This document shows positions 17,300-24,742 of a stretch of 44,791 bases of DNA, one piece after another. How positions within the stretch are numbered: position 1 is the stretch's first letter; each line of letters begins with the position of its first letter. Below the pieces are notes generated by a model. It was not told the origin of the DNA. It ran no database searches and saw only the letters and a list, made by a program, of their open reading frames with translations. The DNA comes from Deltaproteobacteria bacterium (GTDB lineage Bacteria; Desulfobacterota; Desulfarculia; Adiutricales; Adiutricaceae): positions 1 to 44,791 of the forward strand of contig JAISWF010000064.1 of NCBI GenBank assembly GCA_031271165.1, written 5' to 3'. Made by a program: the position numbers and the translations under genes.

Positions 17300-18259
17300 T
17301 TATTTTTTTTCGTAATCAAAGACCGGAACTGTCGCCCCTTTGAAACGCTCAATGATAAAATCGGCCACTTCCTGGGATTGATAAGACTCGACGAACTTGA
17401 GATACAAGGGGTTGTCTTTGTCTTCGGGGCGGGCGGCGATGACGTTGACATAGGGGGAGTCAAAGGATTCGAGGTAAATAGAGTCGGTCAGCGGGTTAAG
17501 GCCGACGCCTTGGGCGAAGTTGTTGTTGATGGCCACTATAGCCGCATCATCTCTGGCCGCTGGGGTTTGAGAGGCTTCGACCTCAACAATTTTAAGATTT
17601 AAGCGGTTTTCAGTAATGTCGAAAACAGTAGCGTTGAGGCCGGCTTCTGGTTTGAGGGTGATAAATCCGGCCTTGGCCAGTAGAATGAGGCTCCGGGCCC
17701 CGTTAGAACCGTCGTTGGGAATAACGACGGTGTCGCCGTCTTTAAGCTCATCGAGGCTCTTGATCTTGTTAGAGAAAAACCCGATGGGGGAGATATAGGT
17801 GTTGCCAATGCTGATTAGCTTAGTTCCCTTTTCAGCGACAAAGTCCTCTAGAAATTGGATATGCTGAAAGGAGTTGAGATCGATTTCTTTGGCCGCCAAA
17901 GCGGTATTGGGGATGACGTAGTCACTAAATTCGATCAATTCGACTTCCAGGCCTTTACTTTTGGCCACAGCGATCACTTTTTCGAGGATTTCTACGTCTG
18001 AGCCGCTAGTCGTGCCGACTTTGATATGGCCAATGATTTCGGCCGAGGCAGCCGGAGTTTCAGCCGCTGGAGCCTCGGTGGTGGCCGGAGTCTCAGTCGG
18101 GGCTGGGGGCTGAGCCGGTGGAGGAGTTTGAGTCGGGGCCGGGGTTTGGGCGGCCGGCGGTGTTGTCGCCGGAGCGGCGGCTGGTTTGTCCTCGCCGCAA
18201 CCGGTCAGAAGGGCGGCGGCCAACACAAGAGAAAATAACAAAACTAAATACTTTTTCAT
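17300..18259 (-). CDS. metQ: Methionine-binding lipoprotein MetQ (NlpA family)
   Basis: This 319-residue lipoprotein is the substrate receptor of the MetNIQ importer for D/L-methionine. It has a signal peptide ending in the lipobox LTGC (Cys21) and NlpA-family motifs HIKVGTTSGSDVEILE, NSFQHIQFLEDF and VVIPNDGSNGARSLILLAK. Between the lipid-anchored cysteine and the binding domain lies an unusual tether of about 50 residues made almost only of Pro, Ala, Thr and Gln (residues 26-75). Ordinary MetQ has only a few residues there. AAGGA precedes the ATG. It is the last gene of metN-metI-metQ and ends at a clear terminator. Confidence 0.92.
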   Translation of the reverse strand: MKKYLVLLFSLVLAAALLTGCGEDKPAAAPATTPPAAQTPAPTQTPPPAQPPAPTETPATTEAPAAETPAASAEIIGHIKVGTTSGSDVEILEKVIAVAKSKGLEVELIEFSDYVIPNTALAAKEIDLNSFQHIQFLEDFVAEKGTKLISIGNTYISPIGFFSNKIKSLDELKDGDTVVIPNDGSNGARSLILLAKAGFITLKPEAGLNATVFDITENRLNLKIVEVEASQTPAARDDAAIVAINNNFAQGVGLNPLTDSIYLESFDSPYVNVIAARPEDKDNPLYLKFVESYQSQEVADFIIERFKGATVPVFDYEKK

Positions 18260-18319
18260 TTTTAAAATCCTTTCAAAATAAAACTAAATTATAGGTCCTA
18301 AGGCTAATAAAGTTGTTAA

Positions 18320-18979
18320 TCAACGATGAGATATCCGTCGGACCAGCCAGTCGCCCAAATTTTGAACACCTTGGACGACCAACAATAATAAGATTACTGT
18401 CACCCACATAATGTCGGTTTGATAGCGCTGATACCCATACCTTATGGCCAGGTCTCCCAGGCCACCTCCGCCGACAGCTCCGGCCATGGCTGAGTAGCAG
18501 ATCAAGGTGATGGTGGTGATGGTAATGGCCATTATGAGTCCCGGCCTGGCCTCGGCCACCAGGACATGGATGATGATTTGCCATCTGGTAGCTCCGGCGG
18601 CCTGGGCAGCTTCAATAACCCCAAAAGGAACCTCTAAAAGAGATGTCTCAGTCAGCCTGGCCATGAAAACCACCGCCGCCAAGGTCAGAGGCACGATGAC
18701 GGCGGTCGGTCCGATGCTGGTCCCGACGATGAACCGGGTAAAAGGGATGACGAAAACGATAAATATGGGAAACGGGATCGAGCGGGTGGCGTTAATGATC
18801 AACCCCAGGATGAAATTTAGTTTGGCACTCTCAAAGATATGGCGCTGGCGGGTGATGACCAACAGAACGCCCAAAGGGATGCCGGCCAGAGATGTCAAAA
18901 TGGTGGACAGGGAAACCATGTACAGTGACTGGAGGGCGGCAGTCTGAATCATAGTCCATTTAATGGGAGTCAGGATCAT
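18320..18979 (-). CDS. metI: Methionine ABC transporter permease MetI
   Basis: This 219-residue inner-membrane permease has five or so membrane helices and the MetI segments ALQSLYMVSLSTILTSLAGIP, INATRSIPFPIFIVFVIPF and VIEAAQAAGATRWQIIIHV (coupling loop), ending in AMAGAVGGGGLGDLAIRYG. The open frame extends to 19336 inside metN in another frame, but that N-terminus is not MetI-like. I placed the start at the ATG at 18979, which has GAGG eight bases upstream and overlaps the metN end by 20 bases. An ATG at 18952 is an alternative. Confidence 0.9.
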   Translation of the reverse strand: MILTPIKWTMIQTAALQSLYMVSLSTILTSLAGIPLGVLLVITRQRHIFESAKLNFILGLIINATRSIPFPIFIVFVIPFTRFIVGTSIGPTAVIVPLTLAAVVFMARLTETSLLEVPFGVIEAAQAAGATRWQIIIHVLVAEARPGLIMAITITTITLICYSAMAGAVGGGGLGDLAIRYGYQRYQTDIMWVTVILLLLVVQGVQNLGDWLVRRISHR

Positions 18980-19991
18980 CGAAGACCTCAAGGTTGACAT
19001 TTGAGCTTTTAAGGTAATCCAGAGCCAGAGCAACGCAAGCGGTATCTCCGGCGAGATCCAAAAGAAGGGTGCCGTAGGGTGTCCCCTTGATGTGATCCAC
19101 GTGGGCCTGGAGGATGTTGGCTTCAACATCAAATTTTTTGACCAAGGTGTAAACCAGCGGTTCAACCACCATCGCTCCAATGTAGCCAACCCTGACCAAA
19201 ATTCCCTTGGGTCGGTAGCCCTTTTCCAAAAAATGTTCGCGGTTGGAAAGAACAACTTCGACGAAGCTTTTGGAGGTTGGATGTTTGGGGGCCGTAAAGA
19301 CCTCAATGACTTGGCCGGTTTCCACAATCCGCCCATCCTCCATGACGGCTACCCGGTCACAAATTTCAGTTATTACTTTCATTTCGTGAGTTATCAAAAC
19401 CACAGTCAGTCTCAACCGCTCTTTTAGGTCCTCAATGAGAGATAAAATTGAGGCGGTGGTCTGGGGATCGAGTGAACTGGTGGCCTCATCGCACAAAAGG
19501 ATTGAAGGACTGTTGGCCAAAGCCCTGGCAATGCCAACTCTTTGTTTTTGGCCTCCGGAAAGTTGGGCGGGATAGTTTTTGGCTTTGTCGGAGAGGCCGA
19601 CCATTTCCAAAAGCTCGGCCACTCGTTGGTGGATTATCGGAGCTGGCCGCCCGGCCATTTCGAGAGGAAAAGCGACGTTACTCCAGACGTTGCGCAAAGA
19701 TAAAAGGTTAAAGGACTGAAAGATCATCCCCATGCCTCGGCGGGCTTCCAAAAGCTCGGAGTCGTTAAGAGTAGTCAAATCACGTCCGGCCACTACCACC
19801 CGGCCGGAGGTCGGAGTCTCCAAGCGGTTAAGGCAGCGGATTAGGGTACTCTTGCCGGCCCCCGAAAGGCCAATTACTCCGAAAATCTCCCCTTCATCGA
19901 CGTAAAGATCAATTCCTTTAAGCGCCTCAACCGATCCGGAACCGGTTCCGAATGTTTTGGTTAGAGCTGTTATTTCAATTAAATGAGTCAT
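18960..19991 (-). CDS. metN: Methionine ABC transporter ATPase MetN
   Basis: This 343-residue ATPase of the methionine importer has Walker A GLSGAGKSTLIRCLNRLE, signature LSGGQKQRVGIARALA, Walker B ILLCDEATSSLDP and H-loop VLITHEMKVI. The C-terminal part (about 265-340) matches the NIL domain, which binds methionine and shuts the transporter when cytoplasmic methionine is high. It is the first gene of metNIQ. Upstream, a terminator-shaped hairpin at 20093-20129 suggests control by premature termination. I looked for S-box (SAM-I) riboswitch core elements in the leader and did not find them. Confidence 0.93.
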   Translation of the reverse strand: MTHLIEITALTKTFGTGSGSVEALKGIDLYVDEGEIFGVIGLSGAGKSTLIRCLNRLETPTSGRVVVAGRDLTTLNDSELLEARRGMGMIFQSFNLLSLRNVWSNVAFPLEMAGRPAPIIHQRVAELLEMVGLSDKAKNYPAQLSGGQKQRVGIARALANSPSILLCDEATSSLDPQTTASILSLIEDLKERLRLTVVLITHEMKVITEICDRVAVMEDGRIVETGQVIEVFTAPKHPTSKSFVEVVLSNREHFLEKGYRPKGILVRVGYIGAMVVEPLVYTLVKKFDVEANILQAHVDHIKGTPYGTLLLDLAGDTACVALALDYLKSSNVNLEVFDDPDSH

Positions 19992-20092
19992 CTTTCGGCC
20001 AAAAACGTTCCTAAAACCATTAAAAACCCAACCACTCTGAGGGGAGCCCTATGCTTTTAAAACAGCATTAGGAAATTTTTGGGTCATAAAAA

Positions 20093-20129
20093 AAGGCCAA
20101 AAATTACCGAGGCGGTTTTTTTTGGCCTT
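20093..20129 (-). terminator. Terminator-shaped hairpin in the metN leader
   Basis: AAGGCCAAAAA (20093-20103) pairs with TTTTTGGCCTT (20119-20129), with an inner ACCG/CGGT stem and a three-base loop. On the minus strand it is followed by a run of seven T. It lies about 100 bases before the metN start, and no minus-strand gene lies upstream for it to end, so it is a candidate attenuator of metNIQ. Confidence 0.6.
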
Positions 20130-20368
20130 CAGAATTGACTGATCAGCAAAAACAGAAATTTAGCGGTTTGAAATGTATCTGGCCGGAATGTTTATCTTTT
20201 ACCTTCTCACATAGGTGTCAATTTCGGCGTTGGGATAGTGGCACCAAAGGCGAGCTGGGAGAAGTTAAAAAAATCTAAAGTCAAGTTTAAAGTCCAGGGC
20301 TGAAAAAATCAAGGGGAAAAATTGATTTGGGGGTCCGATAGAGCCATGGCCGGTTGGAGGATTTTTTC

Positions 20369-20397
20369 TTGACATACCGCTTGGTTTAGTTTAAAAG
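20369..20397 (+). promoter_or_regulatory. Sigma70-type promoter candidate
   Basis: A consensus -35 TTGACA (20369-20374), a 17-base spacer and a weaker -10 TAAAAG (20392-20397), facing a small frame with AGGAGG at 20419. Its next intact gene downstream is rtcB, about 500 bases away. Confidence 0.4.
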
Positions 20398-20432
20398 ATT
20401 AATCATATCAGATTTCCCAGGAGGTCAATATC

Positions 20433-20504
20433 ATGCACCGTCAAATCTCATTTCTTCTAATTGTAGTCCATTGGACGGCTGCCGCCACCGGGAACAATTT
20501 TTAG
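20433..20504 (+). pseudogene. 23-codon frame, possible amidase N-terminal remnant
   Basis: AGGAGG lies eight bases before an ATG that opens a 23-residue frame starting MHRQISFLLIVVHWTA. The pattern basic-R-x-I-x-x-hydrophobic-V-V-H-x-T-A resembles the start of N-acetylmuramoyl-L-alanine amidases of the T7 lysozyme type (IVVHCTAT), where the His binds zinc. The frame stops at once, and I found no continuation in other frames. It is either a gene remnant with a preserved translation start or a genuine short peptide. Confidence 0.3.
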
Positions 20505-20900
20505 GTTTTGGGTTTTATTCGACCGGCTCTTTTGGTCGATGGATGGTTTTTTCTTTTCTCCGCCTCAAACCGCTCTTCCCGCCAGCGATCCGTCTCCTCT
20601 TTTTCCAATATAATCAAAGGTTTTTCCATCTGCTGAACCAATAGAGCTGAACTATGGTTTGGTCTGGCTATTGGGCTATGCTCCGAATACTCTTTGGCTG
20701 ATCGACTATTTTAGGCCGCCATAAAAGCTAAAAAGTTTGCCTGGGACCATGGTTTGATGGCTTAAGTTATCTGTTAGCCATAGTTTAACTGGTATTTAGC
20801 CGGACTTTGGCAGGGGAAAACCTAGCCAGCCGTTGGAACCCGGTCTGCCGGGCGGCGGGAGAGATTTACCATAATTTCAGGGAGTCGAAGAAAAACTGCT

Positions 20901-21992
20901 ATGATATCGAAAAATGTAAACTGGCCGGCCTTTGAGCTGATTGCCAACGATAAATGCTGGATTGAGGCTGAGGCCATTAGGGGTCTGGAGGCCCTAACCC
21001 GTTTAGAGGGCGTGGAAAGGGTTGTGGGACTGCCAGATCTTCACCCCGGCCTGTCCCCGGTCGGAGTTGCAGTCGCCGCTCGCAATTTTGTCCATCCTTT
21101 CTTGTTGGGTGAAGACTTGGGCTGCGGCATGAGCTTATTTGAAACTGGGATCTCCATTAAAAAGTTTAAGCCCGAAAAAGCGGCCGGGATTCTGGAAGCC
21201 TTAGAATCGTTGGCCGCAGTCGAAGTAGAGTTCGATTTTGAAGAGCCATCACCCATTAAAAACCTCGGGAGCATCGGAGGAGGCAATCATTTTCTGGAAT
21301 TTCAGGCGGCCGAAAAAATAACGGATAAAAAAGTGGTGGAAAAAATGGACTTGGACCCTGGTCGGATCCTGATTCTGGTCCATTCCGGCTCCCGAGATTT
21401 TGGCCGGACCATTTACGAAAAGTGCGTCCAAGGACTTGATGGCTTACCTCAAGGCTCGGCGGCGGCTCAAGAATACTTGGCCCTCCACGACCAAGCTCTC
21501 AAATGGGCGTCCCGCAATCGCCTCTTGGTGGCCAAAAAGGTATTAACCGCCTTGGCGGTCAAAGAGGAGCTGAGGTTAATTTTAGATATTGCTCATAATT
21601 ATTTGGAGCCCATCGACGATCTTATTGTCCACCGCAAGGGGGCGGTAAGTGCGCTAAAAGGCCCGGTGGTCATCCCTGGCTCCAGGGGTACGGTGACGAG
21701 TTTGTTTAATCCAGCTCCTGATACCGCCAAATCGCTTTTCTCGCTTTCTCACGGAGCAGGCCGCAAGTGGCGGCGCTGCGATTGCCGAGGTCGCCTGGAG
21801 GCTAAATGGACCCGGCAGGAACTTAGGCGGACCGCTTTGGGTAGCCATGTTATTTGCACCGATAAGGCCACCCTGTATGAGGAAGCCCCGCAGGCTTACA
21901 AAAATGTGGCCGAGATCCTAAAATGCCTGGAACAAAATGGCCTGGGCAAGGTAATTATGACCTTAGCACCACTTCTGACCTATAAATTATAA
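20901..21992 (+). CDS. rtcB: RtcB-family RNA ligase (PrfH-associated type)
   Basis: This 363-residue protein belongs to the RtcB family, GTP- and Mn-dependent ligases that join 2',3'-cyclic phosphate or 3'-phosphate ends to 5'-OH ends. Visible motifs are GLPDLHPG, LGEDLGCGMSLF (metal-binding Cys), GSIGGGNHFLEFQ, LVHSGSRDFG, LDIAHNYLE, VIPGSRGTVTSL and LSHGAGRKWRR, the last holding the histidine that is guanylylated. It is shorter than canonical RtcB (about 400 or more residues), as expected of the form paired with release factor H. The prfH gene follows after 46 bases. Together they are proposed from published work to release and repair ribosomes cut in the decoding centre. The ATG has only a distant GGGAG. 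Confidence 0.92.
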   Translation: MISKNVNWPAFELIANDKCWIEAEAIRGLEALTRLEGVERVVGLPDLHPGLSPVGVAVAARNFVHPFLLGEDLGCGMSLFETGISIKKFKPEKAAGILEALESLAAVEVEFDFEEPSPIKNLGSIGGGNHFLEFQAAEKITDKKVVEKMDLDPGRILILVHSGSRDFGRTIYEKCVQGLDGLPQGSAAAQEYLALHDQALKWASRNRLLVAKKVLTALAVKEELRLILDIAHNYLEPIDDLIVHRKGAVSALKGPVVIPGSRGTVTSLFNPAPDTAKSLFSLSHGAGRKWRRCDCRGRLEAKWTRQELRRTALGSHVICTDKATLYEEAPQAYKNVAEILKCLEQNGLGKVIMTLAPLLTYKL

Positions 21993-22038
21993 AATTTATG
22001 GTTGGAATAGCTGGTTAAAGAATTGGAAGGACAAAAAT

Positions 22039-22635
22039 ATGGAACTGCAAATAACATCCGGGCTTGGTCCCCCGGAGTGCGAGCTGGCGGTAGAGAAATT
22101 TATCGACGCTTTGCTTAAAGAGTATCCGGACCTTCAAGTGACTGGAAAGGTCCAGGGCTCAGTCCCTGGGGGACTTAAATCGGTCACAATCTCATCAGAG
22201 GGAAATCTGTCGGAATTGAGGGGAACAATTCTTTGGATATGCCAAAGTCCCTTAAGACCGCACCATAAGCGTAAAAATTGGTTTGTTAGCGTTAGCGAAG
22301 TTAAACAAGTTCCGTCCAAGGTTACTTTTGAGGCTAAAGACGTTCGCTTTCAAACATTTCGGTCTGGCGGGCCCGGTGGTCAGAATGTTAACAAGGTCTC
22401 CACCGCTGCCCGGGCTGTTTACGTTCCCACCGGCCGGACGGTGGTTTGCTCTGAGCAAAGAAGCCAAGGGCAAAACAAAGCCCGGGCTCTGGAGCGCCTG
22501 GAAGAATCGTTGGACCGGCAGGCCGAAGCTGTCGGAAAGGCGATCCGGTCCGAAAATCGCTTGGAACACTCCCGCCTGGAGCGAGGAAACCCGGTCCGGG
22601 TTTACGTAGGCCGCTCTTTTAAAAGGACCCGTTAA
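22039..22635 (+). CDS. prfH: Peptide chain release factor homolog PrfH
   Basis: This 198-residue class I release-factor-like protein carries the peptidyl-tRNA hydrolysis motif GGQ at residues 113-115 in FRSGGPGGQNVNKVSTA, followed by the Arg-rich C-terminal tail of the family. It lacks the N-terminal and codon-recognition parts of RF1/RF2, matching the length of PrfH. The known role of the pair is to release the nascent chain from ribosomes broken in the decoding centre so that the partner RtcB can religate the rRNA. AAGGA lies nine bases before the ATG. It is almost certainly co-transcribed with rtcB. Confidence 0.92.
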   Translation: MELQITSGLGPPECELAVEKFIDALLKEYPDLQVTGKVQGSVPGGLKSVTISSEGNLSELRGTILWICQSPLRPHHKRKNWFVSVSEVKQVPSKVTFEAKDVRFQTFRSGGPGGQNVNKVSTAARAVYVPTGRTVVCSEQRSQGQNKARALERLEESLDRQAEAVGKAIRSENRLEHSRLERGNPVRVYVGRSFKRTR

Positions 22636-23309
22636 GGGCCGATAAGTTGCTTTCGGTTCAGACCCCAAGGGAAAAATAACGGCCATTGCTGTCTGAATTT
22701 AAGGTTGTTGAGGCTGAAAAATTGAAAATGACGCCAAAAAGGCTACTAAAGTCATCAAGGGTGGTTTTGAATAGGGCCAGCCGCTAGACGGGTCGAGCCC
22801 TGGTCGCCCCGTTTAACGGGGGCTTGCTGGAGTCTTGTCTTGTCCTGGGATTATCAAGGTGGATGGTAAAAGTGGGCCAAGGGGCTAACTTAAGAAAAAG
22901 AATAGGTTTTGTATTAAATAAAATAAAGAGTTAAATTTAACAATTTAAAAATGGCTTTGATAATTTCGATCTTGCTCCATCGGTCACTCAGAAGTGATGT
23001 ATCCCAGGACACAGAACAAAAGAAACATAAGATTCTGATTTTTGGTGGGGGTATTTTGGTAAAACACCAAGATTAGCCAAGACAGTATGGTTCACCGTAA
23101 CTTTCATAAAATCCTTAATCATTGATGGGCCAGAAATAGTAGACGCAGGCTCATCTTCACTTCTTTGTTAAGCTCCCCCAACATTGACGTAGTCTAAAAT
23201 AAAATACTGAAATTTGTCGTGACCGTGATTGAGGCTTAGAGTGCTACATTGTAGTTGGAAAGGTTGAGGCTAATATTGAGCGCTAATTTTTTTAACCATA
23301 AAAAACCTA
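22636..23309. other. Intergenic stretch, no gene seen
   Basis: About 670 mostly AT-rich bases after prfH. A short GC hairpin near 22806-22823 (GCCCCGTT / AACGGGGGC) may end the rtcB-prfH transcript, but it has no T-run. I see no coding frame with family features. Confidence 0.5.
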
Positions 23310-23337
23310 TTGACAAAAAAAAAAATTTTGTTATACT
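23310..23337 (+). promoter_or_regulatory. Strong sigma70-type promoter before the XRE gene
   Basis: TTGACA (23310-23315), a 16-base A/T-rich spacer and TATACT (23332-23337). It is the best promoter match in the window. The predicted leader to the XRE start is about 165 bases and contains a small stem (CGGC/GCCG near 23470) just before the ribosome-binding site. Confidence 0.65.
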
Positions 23338-23511
23338 GACTTCCAATAGTTCTCCCGTTTGAATTTGGAAAAGCCACAACTATCTATGCGGCCTACCGTT
23401 ATTAGTCAATGTAAAGATCATTGATTTATGTGTTTTTAATCTGTGGCATAGCCCATAGGTATCATAAATCGGCTTAACGCCGAATTTTTACTTGTTTGGA
23501 GGGTAACTAGC

Positions 23512-23721
23512 ATGAAAATCGATGGTGAGGCTTTTAAAAAAGTTAGAATGCAGCAGCTTCTTAGTTCATTTGGCTTGGCTAAGCAGGCGGGTGTTTCGCC
23601 TAATATTGTCCGTAATATCGAAATGGGCAAAATCCCGCGGGCTGATTCCATCCGCAAGGTTGTTTTGGCCCTGGGATTGACAGTCGAGGAAGCTTTGGAT
23701 CGCCGGATGATTGTCCAGTAA
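23512..23721 (+). CDS. Small XRE-type helix-turn-helix protein
   Basis: This 69-residue protein consists only of a Cro/C1-type HTH: helices around FKKVRMQQLLSSFGLAKQAG, the turn VSPNIVRNIEMGKI, and the closing helices RKVVLALGLTVEEAL. GGAGGG stands before the ATG. A strong promoter lies upstream and a 23-bp terminator directly behind, so it forms its own transcription unit. No toxin partner or prophage genes are adjacent, and its target is unknown. Confidence 0.85.
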   Translation: MKIDGEAFKKVRMQQLLSSFGLAKQAGVSPNIVRNIEMGKIPRADSIRKVVLALGLTVEEALDRRMIVQ

Positions 23722-23732
23722 AATAGTCTCGG

Positions 23733-23793
23733 CAATCGCTATAAAAAACCCCTCACCTCCTCTGGGGAGATGAGGGGTTTTTTATAGCGATTG
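23733..23793. terminator. Bidirectional terminator between XRE gene and tatC
   Basis: Positions 23733-23755 and 23771-23793 are exact reverse complements over 23 bases. The GC core (CCCCTCA / TGAGGGG) is flanked by A6 and T6 runs, so it can terminate transcription from both sides: the plus-strand XRE gene and the minus-strand tat operon, which ends at 23861. An additional CTCC/GGAG stem lies in the loop. Confidence 0.88.
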
Positions 23794-23860
23794 TTTTGGG
23801 GGCTCCTAAGGGCCTGGGCTTGTCGGGGCCGACTGGGCGTTAAGCGCCGAGGCGGCATAT

Positions 23861-24697
23861 TTACGATAAGTCATCGCTTTGGGGGGCATCAAGTTTTTCA
23901 GTAGCTGGGTCAGGCTGGCTATCTTCGGCCTCCAGGGCTTCATTTCTAATTTTTTGCTGCCCTTTAACGAGAAATATACTGAGTTCATAGAGTAATATTA
24001 GTACTGAAGCTAATATTAGCTGGCTGATGACGTCGGGTGGGGTCAAAACGGCGGCGAATATGAAAATAAGGACTATAGCGTAAGGCCTCTGGCGACGAAG
24101 GAAGTCCGGAGAGATTAGGCCCAGACGGCCTAAAAACATTAGAAACAATGGAAGCTGGAAAGAGACAGCGAAGGCGACAATAATGCCCATGACCAGGGAC
24201 ATGTAACGGTCGACGGTCAAAAGAGGCTGCATGGCTTCGGATGAGAAAGTTAGAAAAAAAGTAAAAGTCATCGGAAAGGCGATGAAATAAGCGAAAGCGA
24301 TGCCAGCCAGAAAAAGAACTGTCGCCAATAAAGTTAAAAATGGAACTTGGGATTTTTCTTCCGGCAGCAAGCCAGGAGCAATAAAGGCCCAAAGCTGGTA
24401 TAGGCAAAAAGGGGAACTTAAGATCGCTCCAGACCAAAGACTAACCCGAAAGGTGACCGAAAAAGCGTCGGGGAGCCCGGTATAGTACAGGCCTAATCCG
24501 CTGGGCAGGAGATTGAGGACCGGCTGCATGATCAGATCCAAAATCCGGCCGGCAAAGTTCCAACTAGCCCCGGTCAGGACCAAAATGCAGACTACGCAGG
24601 CAATCAGCCGTCGTCGGAGCTCAGAGAGGTGACCGAAAACGGTCATGGAGCCATCCTCGGTCTGAAGCTGCGTCTGGTCGTTGGGCTCAGTGGGCAA
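23861..24697 (-). CDS. tatC: Twin-arginine translocase subunit TatC
   Basis: TatC is the polytopic receptor of the Tat system that recognises twin-arginine signal peptides on folded proteins. The 278-residue product has six membrane helices, the N-terminal FGHLSELRRRL and the first-loop LWAFIAPGLLPEEKSQ, ending with a short acidic tail. The frame given begins at TTG with AAGGA upstream. An ATG at 24646 (residue 18, with GAGG upstream) starts right at the usual family N-terminus and is a plausible alternative. It is the last gene of a tatA-tatB-C45-tatC set and runs into a bidirectional terminator. Confidence 0.93.
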   Translation of the reverse strand: MPTEPNDQTQLQTEDGSMTVFGHLSELRRRLIACVVCILVLTGASWNFAGRILDLIMQPVLNLLPSGLGLYYTGLPDAFSVTFRVSLWSGAILSSPFCLYQLWAFIAPGLLPEEKSQVPFLTLLATVLFLAGIAFAYFIAFPMTFTFFLTFSSEAMQPLLTVDRYMSLVMGIIVAFAVSFQLPLFLMFLGRLGLISPDFLRRQRPYAIVLIFIFAAVLTPPDVISQLILASVLILLYELSIFLVKGQQKIRNEALEAEDSQPDPATEKLDAPQSDDLS

Positions 24698-24742
24698 AAA
24701 AGCGTCCTTAACTAATACTTGGTTATAACCAGGCTGGCCCCG

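Larger units (their letters stand above)
20130..20900. other. Divergent intergenic region between metN and rtcB
   Basis: About 770 bases between divergent genes. It holds a plus-strand promoter-like pair (20369-20397), a 23-codon frame with an ideal ribosome-binding site (20433-20504), and otherwise no gene I can support. The leader of metN must start within it. Confidence 0.5.

Noticed and set aside
20200-20270. Transposase C-terminus on the minus strand (reading ending YPNAEIDTYVRR)
   Set aside because: The frame is open for only 21 codons, and I cannot tie it to a family with confidence.
20170-20420. SAM-I (S-box) riboswitch in the metN leader
   Set aside because: A GGTGCCA...CC segment resembles part of the aptamer, but the diagnostic GAAACCxGCAACC region and P1 pairing are not present.
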